Assembly: GCA_947378965.1 (NCBI GenBank) | Contig: CANCMG010000016.1 | Span: forward strand, 1-55,840 | Length of the DNA stretch: 55,840 nt | From: Alcaligenaceae bacterium | GTDB taxonomy: Bacteria > Pseudomonadota > Gammaproteobacteria > Burkholderiales > Burkholderiaceae_B | Direction of reading: 5' to 3' | In this document: positions 18,468-30,868 of the stretch, piece by piece | How positions within the stretch are numbered: the first letter of the stretch is position 1 | Layout of the letters: the number at the start of each line of letters is the position of its first letter | Notes under the pieces: generated by a model | What the model saw: only the letters and a program-made list of their open reading frames with translations | Database searches by the model: none | What the model was told of the DNA's origin: nothing | Program-made: the position numbers and the translations under genes

Positions 18468-19694
18468 ATGACACATATTTTGGCCCTTGAAACCTCAACG
18501 ACCACTTGCTCGGTTGCGTTGCTGACGGCGCAAGGCTCGAGCGTGAGCGTGGTGACGCGCGAACTTGAGGGGACGGCAGGCCATGCGGCAAACCTTTTGC
18601 CCATGGTCAGTGCCTTGCTCGCTGAGTGCGGCGTTGAGCGCAGTGCGCTGAGTGCTGTGGCGTTTGGTCAGGGCCCTGGGGCATTTACTGGCATTCGCGT
18701 GGCTTGTGGGGTTGCCCAAGGCATGGGTTTAGCGCTGACAATCCCCTTGATTCCGATCGGAGCATTGCCTGCCGTTGCCGCTCAGGCGGCGGGGCGTTTG
18801 CCTCAACATCTCATTCTTGCTGCGCTAGATGCACGCATGGATGAGGCGTACTTTGCGGCGTATGTCGACGATGTTGAGCATGGTTTAGTGATACTGCAGC
18901 CCCCCGTGTTGTTGCCTGCGGCTCAACTGCCGGCTTTCATTGCGCAGCGCCTGCCGCTATGGCACAGCCGCGCGCCTGCCGCCCTTGGGGTTTGTTATAT
19001 AGGCGAGGGCTGGGGGTTGCCAGGGGCGACAACAAGCGTACCCCTTGGCTGTGTGGCTGACGATCTTCAGGCTCGACCAACCGCCCAGTCGGTTGCTACC
19101 TTGGCCCTGCGGGATTGGCACGCGGGCCACACCGTGCTGCCCGAGCATGCTGCCCCGCTGTATTTGCGTGACCGTGTGGCGTTCACTGTCGCCGAGCGCG
19201 CCTTGGGCGAGGGGGGTAATCCCCGCGCCCTGGCGCCTGGTCAGGCGGCCTTGGTGCCCATGACGGTCGCTGACCTACCTGAAGCACTTGACATCGAACG
19301 TGCGGTACAGTCGTTTCCCTGGACACTTAAAAACTTTGAAGATGCGCTGGCGGCGGGCTATGAGGCCTGGGTATTGCGTCACGATGCTGAATTGCTGGGA
19401 TTTTGTATCGCGATGCAAGCGCCCGACGTGGCGCACATCTTGGTGATCGCCGTGGCGCGTGCCCATCAGCGCCAAGGCTACGCGCACCAGTTATTGGCAC
19501 AAATCACGCGTAGCGCCCAGGCTCAAAGCGCAGAGGGCGTGCTGCTTGAGGTTCGCCCCTCAAATCACGCTGCTCTCGCTTTTTATGCCCGCGAAGGGTT
19601 TAATCAGATTGGCGTGCGTCGCGCTTATTATCCTGCAGGTCGAGGCGAACGCGAAGATGCGTATGTCTTGAAGAAAACCTTTGACCACACTTAA
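18468..19694 (+). CDS. tsaB-rimI: TsaB-RimI fusion: t6A complex subunit plus ribosomal-protein N-acetyltransferase
   Basis: 408 residues combining two normally separate proteins. Residues 1 to about 245 are TsaB (ILALETSTTTCSVAL; FGQGPGAFTGIRV), the partner of TsaD in threonylcarbamoylation of tRNA A37. Residues from about 260 to the end form a GNAT domain of the RimI type, with the acetyl-CoA loop in ARAHQRQGYAHQLL and the catalytic region NHAALAFYAREGFNQIGVRRAYY, which acetylates S18. No internal stop or frameshift separates them. tsaB and rimI are often neighbours, and fusions occur in related bacteria. UDG follows 14 bp downstream. Confidence 0.93.
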   Translation: MTHILALETSTTTCSVALLTAQGSSVSVVTRELEGTAGHAANLLPMVSALLAECGVERSALSAVAFGQGPGAFTGIRVACGVAQGMGLALTIPLIPIGALPAVAAQAAGRLPQHLILAALDARMDEAYFAAYVDDVEHGLVILQPPVLLPAAQLPAFIAQRLPLWHSRAPAALGVCYIGEGWGLPGATTSVPLGCVADDLQARPTAQSVATLALRDWHAGHTVLPEHAAPLYLRDRVAFTVAERALGEGGNPRALAPGQAALVPMTVADLPEALDIERAVQSFPWTLKNFEDALAAGYEAWVLRHDAELLGFCIAMQAPDVAHILVIAVARAHQRQGYAHQLLAQITRSAQAQSAEGVLLEVRPSNHAALAFYAREGFNQIGVRRAYYPAGRGEREDAYVLKKTFDHT

Positions 19695-19708
19695 GCCACA
19701 CGAAAGGT

Positions 19709-20794
<1,086 letters not shown>

Positions 20795-20838
20795 GTCTCA
20801 TTCGCGCTCGTGAGCTGCAGCGCGTTGCGACGTAAGAA

Positions 20839-20860
20839 TCCCCACCCTTATAGGCGGGGA
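20839..20860. terminator. Hairpin between convergent UDG and lplT genes
   Basis: TCCCCACC and GGCGGGGA form an 8-bp stem with one A-C mismatch around a CTTATA loop, lying between the two convergent stop codons. No clear T-run follows on either strand, so intrinsic termination is only probable. Confidence 0.4.
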
Positions 20861-20865
20861 GGATG

Positions 20866-22200
20866 TCAAAGTGCTTTACCGTGCCCCTCTTGCCCGATTT
20901 GGTCGAGCAGGCCTGGATCACGTTTGAGGTTGCTTTGATTCCAGCGGATCAGCAATAGCATCACGCCAGCAACTAACAAGCCAAAGATCCCGATGATGAT
21001 GCTGATCGACAGTTGCAGCCACAACAAAAGGGTGTAAATCGCGACCATCAGCAAAATGTTCAACTGTTCATTGAAATTTTGTACCGCAATCGAATGACCG
21101 GCCGACAACAACACGTGACCACGATGTTGCAGCAGAGCGTTCATCGGCACGACAAAATAGCCAGAGGTCAGGCCAATCAAAATGAGCAGAATATAGGCGG
21201 CCCACGGTAGTTCGACGCCCAAGACGTTGATTGTCCAGGAAGACTGCACGAAGGGCATCAACAGCACAATGAAGCCCATTGCAACGCCTAGCGGCAACAC
21301 GGTTAAGGCGCGAGGTAAGGCGACTCGCCCGGCAAGCACCGCACCGAAAATGGTACCGATCGCCGTGATGCCCATCAAAATCGACGCCTGATCCAAGCGG
21401 TAGCCAAGGTGGCTGCGGCCCCACTCGATCACGATTAATTGCAATGTGGCGCCAGCGCCCCAAAACAGTGTGGTGACGGCCAGTGAGATTTGCCCAAGTT
21501 TATCTTTCCAGAGAATACGGACGTAGCCCCAAAACGCCTTGATCAGGCTAATTGGATTTTTTTGCTGTTTAGGGTAAACAATATGTGTGTTGGGAATCAT
21601 CAAGGTGCAGACCGCAGCCGCGGCATAAATCAGCGCGATCACCAAAATCGCAGCCTCGGCCGGCGTTTGAACAAAGCCGCTGAACCAGGGATGGGTCAGT
21701 AACCAGCCCGACACTTTTGGAGATACGAGCACTCCCCCCACCAAGGTGCCCAAGATGATCGAGAGAATCGTCAAACCTTCGATCCAGCTGTTGCCTTTTA
21801 CCAACTGCAACGGCGGCAGCATCTCTGTGACGATGCCGTATTTGGCGGGCGAATACGCTGCCGCACCAATCCCGACCAGGGCGTAGGCAACGCAGACCAG
21901 ATTGACTTGTGCACCCTCTGATAAACCCAAAAAGGCGTAGCAAAACATCAGGGCGCAGCCACTGACCTTAATGGCATTGGTCATAAACATGACCCTGCCT
22001 TTAGGATAAGAGTCTGAAACGGCACCGACAAAGGCTGCCAGCAGAACGTAAGACGCTGCAAACCACCACTTCATCATGGGGGCCATCCAGTCGGGGCCTT
22101 GAAGCTGCTGAATAAGCGCGATTGCGGCAATAAAAAGCGCGTTGTCGGCAAGCGAAGAAAGCGCTTGCGCCGCCATAACGGTAAAAAAGCCTCTGTTCAA
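20866..22200 (-). CDS. lplT: Lysophospholipid transporter, LplT-like (copy 1)
   Basis: Major-facilitator protein of about 444 residues with 11-12 hydrophobic helices. LplT flips lysophospholipids across the inner membrane for re-acylation. Characteristic blocks are SSLADNALFIAAIALI near the N-terminus, GAAAYSPAKYGIVTEMLPP, and GHSIAVQNFNEQLNILL near the C-terminus. Start taken at TTG 22200, where it aligns with the start of the second copy at 41521; an upstream TTG at 22233 would add 11 residues. A perfect 16-bp palindrome lies just upstream. Neither the usual acyltransferase/acyl-ACP synthetase (aas) nor another lipid gene is adjacent. Confidence 0.88.
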   Translation of the reverse strand: MNRGFFTVMAAQALSSLADNALFIAAIALIQQLQGPDWMAPMMKWWFAASYVLLAAFVGAVSDSYPKGRVMFMTNAIKVSGCALMFCYAFLGLSEGAQVNLVCVAYALVGIGAAAYSPAKYGIVTEMLPPLQLVKGNSWIEGLTILSIILGTLVGGVLVSPKVSGWLLTHPWFSGFVQTPAEAAILVIALIYAAAAVCTLMIPNTHIVYPKQQKNPISLIKAFWGYVRILWKDKLGQISLAVTTLFWGAGATLQLIVIEWGRSHLGYRLDQASILMGITAIGTIFGAVLAGRVALPRALTVLPLGVAMGFIVLLMPFVQSSWTINVLGVELPWAAYILLILIGLTSGYFVVPMNALLQHRGHVLLSAGHSIAVQNFNEQLNILLMVAIYTLLLWLQLSISIIIGIFGLLVAGVMLLLIRWNQSNLKRDPGLLDQIGQEGHGKAL

Positions 22201-22243
22201 TTGGAGCGTCTTTTTAAAAGGGGTTAAGTTCAAAAGATCGACC

Positions 22244-22259
22244 GAACCTAATTAGGTTC
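22244..22259. promoter_or_regulatory. 16-bp perfect palindrome upstream of lplT
   Basis: GAACCTAATTAGGTTC, a perfect inverted repeat 10-60 bp upstream of the possible lplT starts. A second, imperfect one (CTGTC...GACAG around GTATAC, 22282-22301) lies 22 bp further out. The first sits where an operator for a dimeric regulator would block lplT transcription. No regulator gene is adjacent. Confidence 0.5.
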
Positions 22260-22486
22260 ACAGGCTAGACCCTATTCTCGCCTGTCCGAGTATACCGACA
22301 GATCTTTTGGTGTTTAGTCAAAGCGCTGGCACGCCACAATGCGGGATTTTGAGCAAAAAGAGAATGAGGGATTGCCCTTGGTGCAGATTCGGCCAGAACA
22401 GCCATTCGCGCTGAATGTCAAGGCTAAATACGCCTCAGGCTGCGTTATGATCAAGGGTATTCCATTCCAAATTGTGTCTAACTATT

Positions 22487-25400
22487 GTGCGCCTGACCCA
22501 GATCAAACTTGCCGGCTTCAAATCTTTTGTCGATCCGACTGTGATCCCTACCCCCAGCCAGCTGGTTGGCGTTGTGGGCCCCAATGGTTGCGGCAAATCT
22601 AACATCATCGATGCGGTACGTTGGGTCATGGGCGAAAGCCGTGCGTCTGAGTTGCGCGGTGAATCGATGCAAGACGTGATTTTTAGTGGTTCGAGCCAGC
22701 GAAAAGCCTCGGCGCGCGCCTCGGTTGAATTAGTATTTGACAACAGCGATGGTCGGGCGACAGGGCAATGGGCCAGTTATGGCGAAATCGCCGTGCGCCG
22801 GGTGTTGACACGTGATGGCACCAGTAGCTATTTCATTAATAATCAACAAGTCCGTCGTCGCGATGTTTACGATATTTTTCTAGGAACAGGCTTAGGCTCG
22901 CGTGGGTACGCCATCATCGGTCAAGGCATGATTAATCGACTGATTGAAGCCAAGCCTGAAGAACTACGCGTCTACCTTGAAGAAGCCGCCGGTGTCTCGC
23001 GCTACAAAGAGCGCCGTCGTGAAACTGAAAATCGTTTATCAGATACGCGCGAAAATCTTGTGCGCGTCGAAGATATCTTGCGTGAACTTGGTTCGCAACT
23101 TGAAAAGCTTGAAGGTCAGGCAGAAGTGGCGCGCGAGTATCGTGGTCTGCAAACCGAGGGCGAGGCCAAGCAAAATGCGCTGTGGTTTTTAAAAGAGGCT
23201 GCAGCGCAAGAAGAGCGTGATCGTACGCAACAAAACATTGAGCGTGCCCACACCGAACTCGAAGCGTCAACGGCGGGCCTGCGCGCCAGCGAAGCCGCGC
23301 TTGAGTCACGCCGTCAGGCACATTATGCAGCCGGCGATGCCGTGCACGCCGAGCAGGGCGCTTTGTACGAGGCCAATGCCAAAGTCAGCAGTCTTGAGGC
23401 TGAGATCCGACACGTGGTCGAGTCGCGTAATCGGGTGCAAACCCGACGCGCGCAATTGCAAGTGCAAATCACTGAATGGGAGTCTCAACGCGAGCACTGC
23501 CAGCAACAAATTTTGGATGGCGAAGATGAACTGGCAACCAGTGCGGCACGCTCTGAAGAGGCGCGCGATTTAGCGTTGGCAGCCCAGGCCGGTTTGCCTG
23601 AGATCGAAACCCGCGTGCGCGAAGCAGCGGCCCAGCGCGAAGAGATGCGAATTGCGCTGGCGCGGGTCGAGCAAAGCCTGGCGTTGGCGGCTCAAACGCA
23701 GCGTGATTCTGATCGTCAGTTGCAAGCACTTGAGTTGCGGCGTGAGCGCTTGAAGCAAGAATTAAAAGGTGTCGAGTCACCTGATTTGGCGGCGCTTGAG
23801 CAATTGACCGGTGACAAGCTCTCGACTGAAGAGCTTCTTGAAGAGGCGCAAGGCAAACTCATTGAGCTTGAAGACCGCTTGCCGCAGGCCGATACGCAGC
23901 GCAACCAGGCGCAGCAAACCGCACTGACCGAAGCCGAGGCCTTGGCCCGCTTAGACGCCCGCTTGTCGGCCCTGGTTCGCTTGCAAGAGGATGTGCAAAA
24001 GAAAGGGGCACTCGAGCCTTGGCTGGCTAAACACGAACTTACGACGCTAGGTCGTTTGTGGCAAAAGCTGCATGTCGAAGCGGGTTGGGAGACCGCCATC
24101 GAGGCGGTGCTCAACGAGCGCATGACAGGCCTTGAGGTACGCAATCTGGATTGGGCGCGCGCCTTCGCGGCGGATGCGCCACCCGCGCGCCTGGCGTTTT
24201 ATCAATTGCCCGTGGCGGCCGCGGCTGCGGCGGCGCCTGCGGGCTTGACCCCTTTAACGTCGTTGCTGCGTATTAGTGATCCAGAGCTGCGCACCTTGCT
24301 GCAAGCGTGGCTTGGGCACGTCTTTATCGCAAAAGACCTCACCGAAGCCTTGGCCCTGCGTGCCTCGCTGCCCGCAGGTGCGTTATTGGTCGTACAGGGT
24401 GGGCACTTGGTTGACGCACACAGCGTGCGGTTTTATGCCCCAGACTCTGAACAAGCTGGTTTGCTGGCGCGGCAGCAAGAGATCGAAAACTTGCAGCGCG
24501 AAATCAAGGCGCGTCAGTTGATCGCCGATCAGTCACGCTCGGCTGTGGCTCAGGCAGAATCGGCCTGGCAACAAGTGTCACAAGCCTTGCCACCGATGCG
24601 CCAACGTGTCGGCGAAGTCACCCGTCGTCTGCACGACTTGCAACTTGAGCACACGCGCCTGCTTCAGCAGGTTGAACAAACGCGCGAGCGCTCAGGCCGA
24701 CTCGAGCAAGACCTAGCCGAAGTCGCGTCGCAACAAGAAGAATTACAAGCTACTAAAATCGAAGCCGAGACGCGTTTCGAAGAGCTCGATACTGAAATCG
24801 CCACCTTGCAAGAGGCTTACTCTGAGGCTGAGATGGCTGGTGAGGCGTTGGCAGACGAAGCGCAAACGGCTCGCGATCGCTTACGAGACCAAGAGCGCGG
24901 CGCCCAAGAGGCCGAGTTCAACGAGCGTGGTATTCGCGCTCGTATCGCCGAACTACAACGTAATCTGCAAGTCGCCACCGAACAAAACACCCGCGCCAAG
25001 CAAGAACTGCTTACGCTAGAGTCTGACCTGATGACACTCGACGCAGCGGCGGCCGAAGCCGGCTTGCAAGAAGCTCTAGAGCTGCGCGCCGAGCGCGAAG
25101 AGACTTTAGGTCGAGTACGGATCGAGATGGATACGCTAGCTGCGCAGTTACGCGAAGCCGATGAAGAGCGTTTGACGCTTGAGCGCTCTCTTGAGCCACG
25201 CCGCGAACGCATCATGCAATTGCAGTTGCAAGAGCAAGCGGCTCGCTTGGCCGCCGAACAGTTTGCCGAGCAACTCAATGAGCGTCAGGTTGATCGTCTT
25301 GCTGTGCAGGCCTCGCTGGTCGATCAGCCCGAAGAGTGGTCGCGCCCGGCCTGGTTGCAAGGTGAAGTGCAACGCATCACGAAAAAAATAGAAAGTCTGG

Positions 25401-26017
25401 GTTCAGTGAACTTGGCAGCGCTTGACGAACTCAACGAGTCGCGTGAACGTAAAGGTTACCTTGATGCACAGTTTCTTGATTTGCAAACTGCCATCAACAC
25501 GCTCGAAGATGCCATCCACAAAATCGATCGCGAAACCCGTGACCTGTTGCAGACAACCTTTAACGAAGTCAATACACATTTCGGCGAGTTGTTTCCCAAG
25601 CTGTTTGGTGGGGGCGAGGCGAGGTTGATTATGACTGGCGACGAGATCCTGGACGCGGGCGTTCAGGTGATGGCTCAGCCGCCCGGAAAACGCAACACCT
25701 CAATTCATTTGCTGTCGGGCGGAGAAAAAGCCCTGACCGCAACAGCGTTGGTATTTGCGCTATTCAAACTGAATCCAGCGCCATTCTGCTTGCTGGATGA
25801 GGTTGATGCGCCACTTGATGACGCTAACACCGAGCGTTATGCTAACTTGGTGGGCAGTATGTCAGAGCACACGCAGTTTCTGTTTATTTCGCATAATAAA
25901 ATAGCGATGCAGATGGCACGGCAATTGATTGGTGTCACGATGCAAGAACAAGGTGTCTCAAGAATTGTGGCAGTTGATATTGAATCGGCGCTGCAACTTG
26001 CAGCAGAAGTGGCTTAA
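22487..26017 (+). CDS. smc: Chromosome segregation protein SMC
   Basis: 1176-residue SMC ATPase, core of the condensin that organises and segregates the chromosome. Walker A GPNGCGKSN at about 31-39, a first coiled coil to about 500, a hinge domain (about 505-650), a second coiled coil, then signature LSGGEKALTATALVFALF and Walker B FCLLDEVDAPLDD near the C-terminus. GTG at 22487 is chosen because it gives the family start MRLTQIKLAGFKSFVD. ScpA/ScpB are not adjacent. zipA and ligA follow closely, a conserved proteobacterial order. Confidence 0.97.
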   Translation: MRLTQIKLAGFKSFVDPTVIPTPSQLVGVVGPNGCGKSNIIDAVRWVMGESRASELRGESMQDVIFSGSSQRKASARASVELVFDNSDGRATGQWASYGEIAVRRVLTRDGTSSYFINNQQVRRRDVYDIFLGTGLGSRGYAIIGQGMINRLIEAKPEELRVYLEEAAGVSRYKERRRETENRLSDTRENLVRVEDILRELGSQLEKLEGQAEVAREYRGLQTEGEAKQNALWFLKEAAAQEERDRTQQNIERAHTELEASTAGLRASEAALESRRQAHYAAGDAVHAEQGALYEANAKVSSLEAEIRHVVESRNRVQTRRAQLQVQITEWESQREHCQQQILDGEDELATSAARSEEARDLALAAQAGLPEIETRVREAAAQREEMRIALARVEQSLALAAQTQRDSDRQLQALELRRERLKQELKGVESPDLAALEQLTGDKLSTEELLEEAQGKLIELEDRLPQADTQRNQAQQTALTEAEALARLDARLSALVRLQEDVQKKGALEPWLAKHELTTLGRLWQKLHVEAGWETAIEAVLNERMTGLEVRNLDWARAFAADAPPARLAFYQLPVAAAAAAAPAGLTPLTSLLRISDPELRTLLQAWLGHVFIAKDLTEALALRASLPAGALLVVQGGHLVDAHSVRFYAPDSEQAGLLARQQEIENLQREIKARQLIADQSRSAVAQAESAWQQVSQALPPMRQRVGEVTRRLHDLQLEHTRLLQQVEQTRERSGRLEQDLAEVASQQEELQATKIEAETRFEELDTEIATLQEAYSEAEMAGEALADEAQTARDRLRDQERGAQEAEFNERGIRARIAELQRNLQVATEQNTRAKQELLTLESDLMTLDAAAAEAGLQEALELRAEREETLGRVRIEMDTLAAQLREADEERLTLERSLEPRRERIMQLQLQEQAARLAAEQFAEQLNERQVDRLAVQASLVDQPEEWSRPAWLQGEVQRITKKIESLGSVNLAALDELNESRERKGYLDAQFLDLQTAINTLEDAIHKIDRETRDLLQTTFNEVNTHFGELFPKLFGGGEARLIMTGDEILDAGVQVMAQPPGKRNTSIHLLSGGEKALTATALVFALFKLNPAPFCLLDEVDAPLDDANTERYANLVGSMSEHTQFLFISHNKIAMQMARQLIGVTMQEQGVSRIVAVDIESALQLAAEVA

Positions 26018-26032
26018 TCCTAGGGTCTACAC

Positions 26033-27079
26033 ATGAGTGAGTTGCAGATCTATCTGATTATTTTGGGCGCGGGCGTTATTTTGCTGCTGCTGGGTTTTAA
26101 TTGGATTCAAGATCTGCGTGTGCGCAAGCGCATGCAGGCTGAGCTGCCAAAGATTGATCAAGACCCTCTTTTAGGCGAGCCCACGTTCACTGAAGGTGGG
26201 CGCCGCGAGCCCGGCTTAGGGGGTGGGGCGGCGGTGCTGCCTTTTACAGGTGGCGCCCAAGGTGCGGCAGATACCGATTTGCTTGAACCTGACTCTGTTA
26301 CAGAGGCAGTGATCGAGCTGACATTTCAGGGGCCGATGACAGGCGAAGATTTGGTACCTTTGCTGATGCCTTTGCGTGTCGCGGGTCGTAAGGCAGTTCG
26401 GGTGTTTGTGCAAAACGTGCAAGGTCAGCATGCGATGCAGATTGACCCTCAAGATCAGTACATTTCAGTGCAGCTAGCCGTCTTGTTAGCTAACCGTAGT
26501 GGCCCACTAAGCGCTATTGAGTGGTCGCAAATCTTTACGCGCGCTCAAACCTTAGCGGATCAGCTCGAATGCACGCTTGAGGCGCCCGAACAACAGCAAG
26601 TCGTTGAGCTGGCGCGGCGCTTAGATCAGGTCTGCGAGGGGCTCGATACACAGGTTGGCTTGACGCTGCTGTTGGCTGGTGTGCGTTCAGTCGCGGATGT
26701 CAGTAGCGCCGCGCAAGCGATGGGGTTCGTGCCTTACATGGGGCGTTTCGCCTGGTGTGGTGATCATGGCTTTGTCTGTTTTACGCTTTCTCGCGCAGAC
26801 GAAGAATCATTTGATGCCGGCATGGCGGGTGTCGATCGTTTAAGTTTATTGCTGGATGTGCCCCGTAGCCCAGTGGATACGCGTGCGTTTGGCCGTATGA
26901 CCGAGATTGGGCAAGAACTCGCGCGGCGCTTAGGAGCCGAGCTGGTTGACGATCAGGATCGTGCGCTGCAGCCTGGCGCCGAACTGTTAATCGATGAGCA
27001 ACTAAAAACTGTTTACGTCAATCTTGAGCATGCCGGCTTTCATGCCGGTGGTGCGCGCGCCTTGCGCGTGTTTGTGTAA
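26033..27079 (+). CDS. zipA: Cell division protein ZipA-like
   Basis: 348 residues. One N-terminal membrane helix (about 5-23), a short charged stretch, a Gly-rich flexible linker (about 40-85), then a C-terminal domain resembling the FtsZ-binding ZipA fold (ending YVNLEHAGFHAGGARALRVFV). ZipA tethers FtsZ to the inner membrane at midcell. The domain is diverged from E. coli ZipA, and the assignment leans on the smc-zipA-ligA order as well as topology. Confidence 0.85.
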   Translation: MSELQIYLIILGAGVILLLLGFNWIQDLRVRKRMQAELPKIDQDPLLGEPTFTEGGRREPGLGGGAAVLPFTGGAQGAADTDLLEPDSVTEAVIELTFQGPMTGEDLVPLLMPLRVAGRKAVRVFVQNVQGQHAMQIDPQDQYISVQLAVLLANRSGPLSAIEWSQIFTRAQTLADQLECTLEAPEQQQVVELARRLDQVCEGLDTQVGLTLLLAGVRSVADVSSAAQAMGFVPYMGRFAWCGDHGFVCFTLSRADEESFDAGMAGVDRLSLLLDVPRSPVDTRAFGRMTEIGQELARRLGAELVDDQDRALQPGAELLIDEQLKTVYVNLEHAGFHAGGARALRVFV

Positions 27080-29128
<2,049 letters not shown>

Positions 29129-29148
29129 GGGCGTCTAAAAAGACGCCC
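29129..29148. terminator. Bidirectional terminator between ligA and ppiC
   Basis: Perfect 8-bp stem GGGCGTCT/AGACGCCC with an AAAA loop, starting immediately after the ligA stop. On the minus strand it is followed by a T-rich run (TTAATTTT), so it best fits termination of the ppiC-side transcript and probably also stops ligA. Confidence 0.8.
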
Positions 29149-29181
29149 TCAAGTACCAGCCATTTGCTAGCTTAAGTCAGC

Positions 29182-29967
29182 TCAATTCAGCTTAATCGCT
29201 GCTTTGCCGCGTAGTTCAGCCTGAAAGGTTGTCAGTGCGGTTTGCTTCATCATTTCTTCAAGCTGAGGGCGCACCTGCTCGAACGGAGGAAACTCAATCG
29301 GACGAACGTCGATGACTTCAATCACATGCCAGCCGTATTGTGATTGCACCGGTGCGCTAGCCAACTGCCCCTTTTTTGTGGCAGCAACCGCTTTCGCAAA
29401 GGGCTCAACGTAGTTGGTGTTAGGTGCCCAGCCAAGATCACCGCCTTTTTCAGCAGAGCCAGTGTCTTTCGACTGCTTAGCTAAGTCTTCAAATTTGGCA
29501 GATTTAGCCTTAAGCTTGGCCTGCATGTCGTTTGCAACTTTCTCGTCATCTACCAAAATATGGCGTACGTTGTATTCAAACTTACCGTCTTCAGCTTTTT
29601 TGAGTTTGTCGTATTCGGTTTTAGCGGTGGCTTCAGTGACCGGATTCTTTTTGACATAGTCGGCCATCAGAGCCTGAACCATAATCCCTTGGCGACTTAA
29701 CTCAAGTTGAATCGCAACCGTTGGATCTTTGGCGATGCCAGCTTGTTCAGCGGCTTGCACCATCACCTGGCGATTGATCAACTCTTCTTTCACTTGCTCG
29801 CGCAATTGAGGCGTATCAGTGGCGCCCTGGCCCTGACTGATCAGCAACTTGACAAATTGATCGACGCTTTCTTGAGTAATGGCTTTGCCGTTTACGGTCG
29901 CTACATTTTGTGCATATAGCGGTGCTGCAAGCGCCAACGAGGCGGCGAGCATGATGATACGTTTCAT
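29182..29967 (-). CDS. Periplasmic parvulin-type peptidyl-prolyl isomerase
   Basis: 261 residues with a signal peptide (cleavage after LYA, about 19-20), a SurA/PrsA-like N-terminal helical part, and a parvulin domain (about 128-225: VRHILVDDEK, FEDLAKQSKDTGSAEKGGDLGW, FAKAVAATKKGQL, SQYGWHVIEV). Catalyses proline isomerisation in folding of exported proteins. Its ATG overlaps the bolA-like stop (ATGA), so translation is coupled in the operon yciB-bolA-ppiC. Confidence 0.93.
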   Translation of the reverse strand: MKRIIMLAASLALAAPLYAQNVATVNGKAITQESVDQFVKLLISQGQGATDTPQLREQVKEELINRQVMVQAAEQAGIAKDPTVAIQLELSRQGIMVQALMADYVKKNPVTEATAKTEYDKLKKAEDGKFEYNVRHILVDDEKVANDMQAKLKAKSAKFEDLAKQSKDTGSAEKGGDLGWAPNTNYVEPFAKAVAATKKGQLASAPVQSQYGWHVIEVIDVRPIEFPPFEQVRPQLEEMMKQTALTTFQAELRGKAAIKLN

Positions 29968-30272
29968 GGATTTCCTTTGGAGGGCGCCCGAGTCGTGAGC
30001 GCAAGTGCGTGAATCGGGTATGGGATTAAATCGCGCAAAAGATCATACACCAGACGATGTTGCGCAACCATCGGCCGGTTAGAAAAGCATTCAGCCACAA
30101 TCGTGGCCCGAAAATGACTTGCGCCACCCTGATTGCCGGCGTGCCCGGCGTGCAGGTGAGACTCATCTTGAATCGTGAGTTCGCTGGCGTTGAGCGCGGT
30201 CAGACGCTCTTGTAATAGCGTCAAATGGGGATTGACTGGATGGGCGTCAGCGCGGGGCGATGAAGAGGTCAT
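29964..30272 (-). CDS. BolA family protein
   Basis: 102 residues with the BolA fold signature: LTIQDESHLHAGHAG, followed by SHFRATIVAECFSNRPMVAQHRLVYDLL. The conserved His and the helix-turn-helix-like segment are present. BolA proteins work with monothiol glutaredoxins in iron-sulfur metabolism. A short N-terminal extension has no known role. Overlaps its neighbours on both sides by ATGA junctions. Confidence 0.92.
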   Translation of the reverse strand: MTSSSPRADAHPVNPHLTLLQERLTALNASELTIQDESHLHAGHAGNQGGASHFRATIVAECFSNRPMVAQHRLVYDLLRDLIPYPIHALALTTRAPSKGNP

Positions 30273-30826
30273 GGCTTGGGCTCGCCCTCTTTGGTGTCAA
30301 TGTGCTTGCCTAGCCAAACCGACTGCCCGATCACAAACGCAATGAGCAAGCCCATCAGCCCAAACACCTTAAAGTTGACCCACTGGTCGGTGGTGAAGTA
30401 GCCTGAAAAGGCAACAAAGAGATTGATGGCCCCAGCGGCAATAAAGAACAACGCCCAGCTTAAGTTGAGGCGGTTCCAGGCCGCAGTCGCCATCGAAATT
30501 TTGTCACCGAGCAGTTTTTGCATCAGGTTGCGACCTAAAAACAGTTGGCTGATTAACAATACGCCGCCAAACAGCCAGTACAACATGGTCGGCTTCCATT
30601 TAATAAAGGTGTCGTCTTTAAACCAAAGGGTGGCGCCGCCAAACACCACGATCACGCCAAGATTGATCCAGTGCATGCCTTCAATGGGCTTACCTGTGAA
30701 TTTGATCCACAGAATTTGCAAGATCGCGGCGGCCATTGCAACGCCAGTGGCGACATAGATGTCGGCAAACTTGTAGGCCGCAAAAAATAAAATCAGCGGA
30801 AACAGGTCGAAGAGAAATTTTTTCAT
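30269..30826 (-). CDS. yciB: YciB/IspZ family inner-membrane protein (septation protein A)
   Basis: 185 residues with five to six hydrophobic segments. The family start MKKFLFDLFPLILFFAAYKF is clear, as are the segments LFGGVLLISQLFLGRNLMQKLLG and TDQWVNFKVFGLMGLL. The family affects cell envelope synthesis and septation. First gene of the yciB-bolA-ppiC operon; its stop overlaps the bolA start. Confidence 0.93.
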   Translation of the reverse strand: MKKFLFDLFPLILFFAAYKFADIYVATGVAMAAAILQILWIKFTGKPIEGMHWINLGVIVVFGGATLWFKDDTFIKWKPTMLYWLFGGVLLISQLFLGRNLMQKLLGDKISMATAAWNRLNLSWALFFIAAGAINLFVAFSGYFTTDQWVNFKVFGLMGLLIAFVIGQSVWLGKHIDTKEGEPKP

Positions 30827-30868
30827 GGGTTGCTTTGTAAAGCCACGCCGCTTGGGGCGTGGATAAGC

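Noticed and set aside
18254-18490. Open frame encoding RLSSGSWLNRI-type peptide repeats
   Set aside because: It is a by-product of the 36-bp repeat having a length divisible by three, and it overlaps the tsaB start with no ribosome site.
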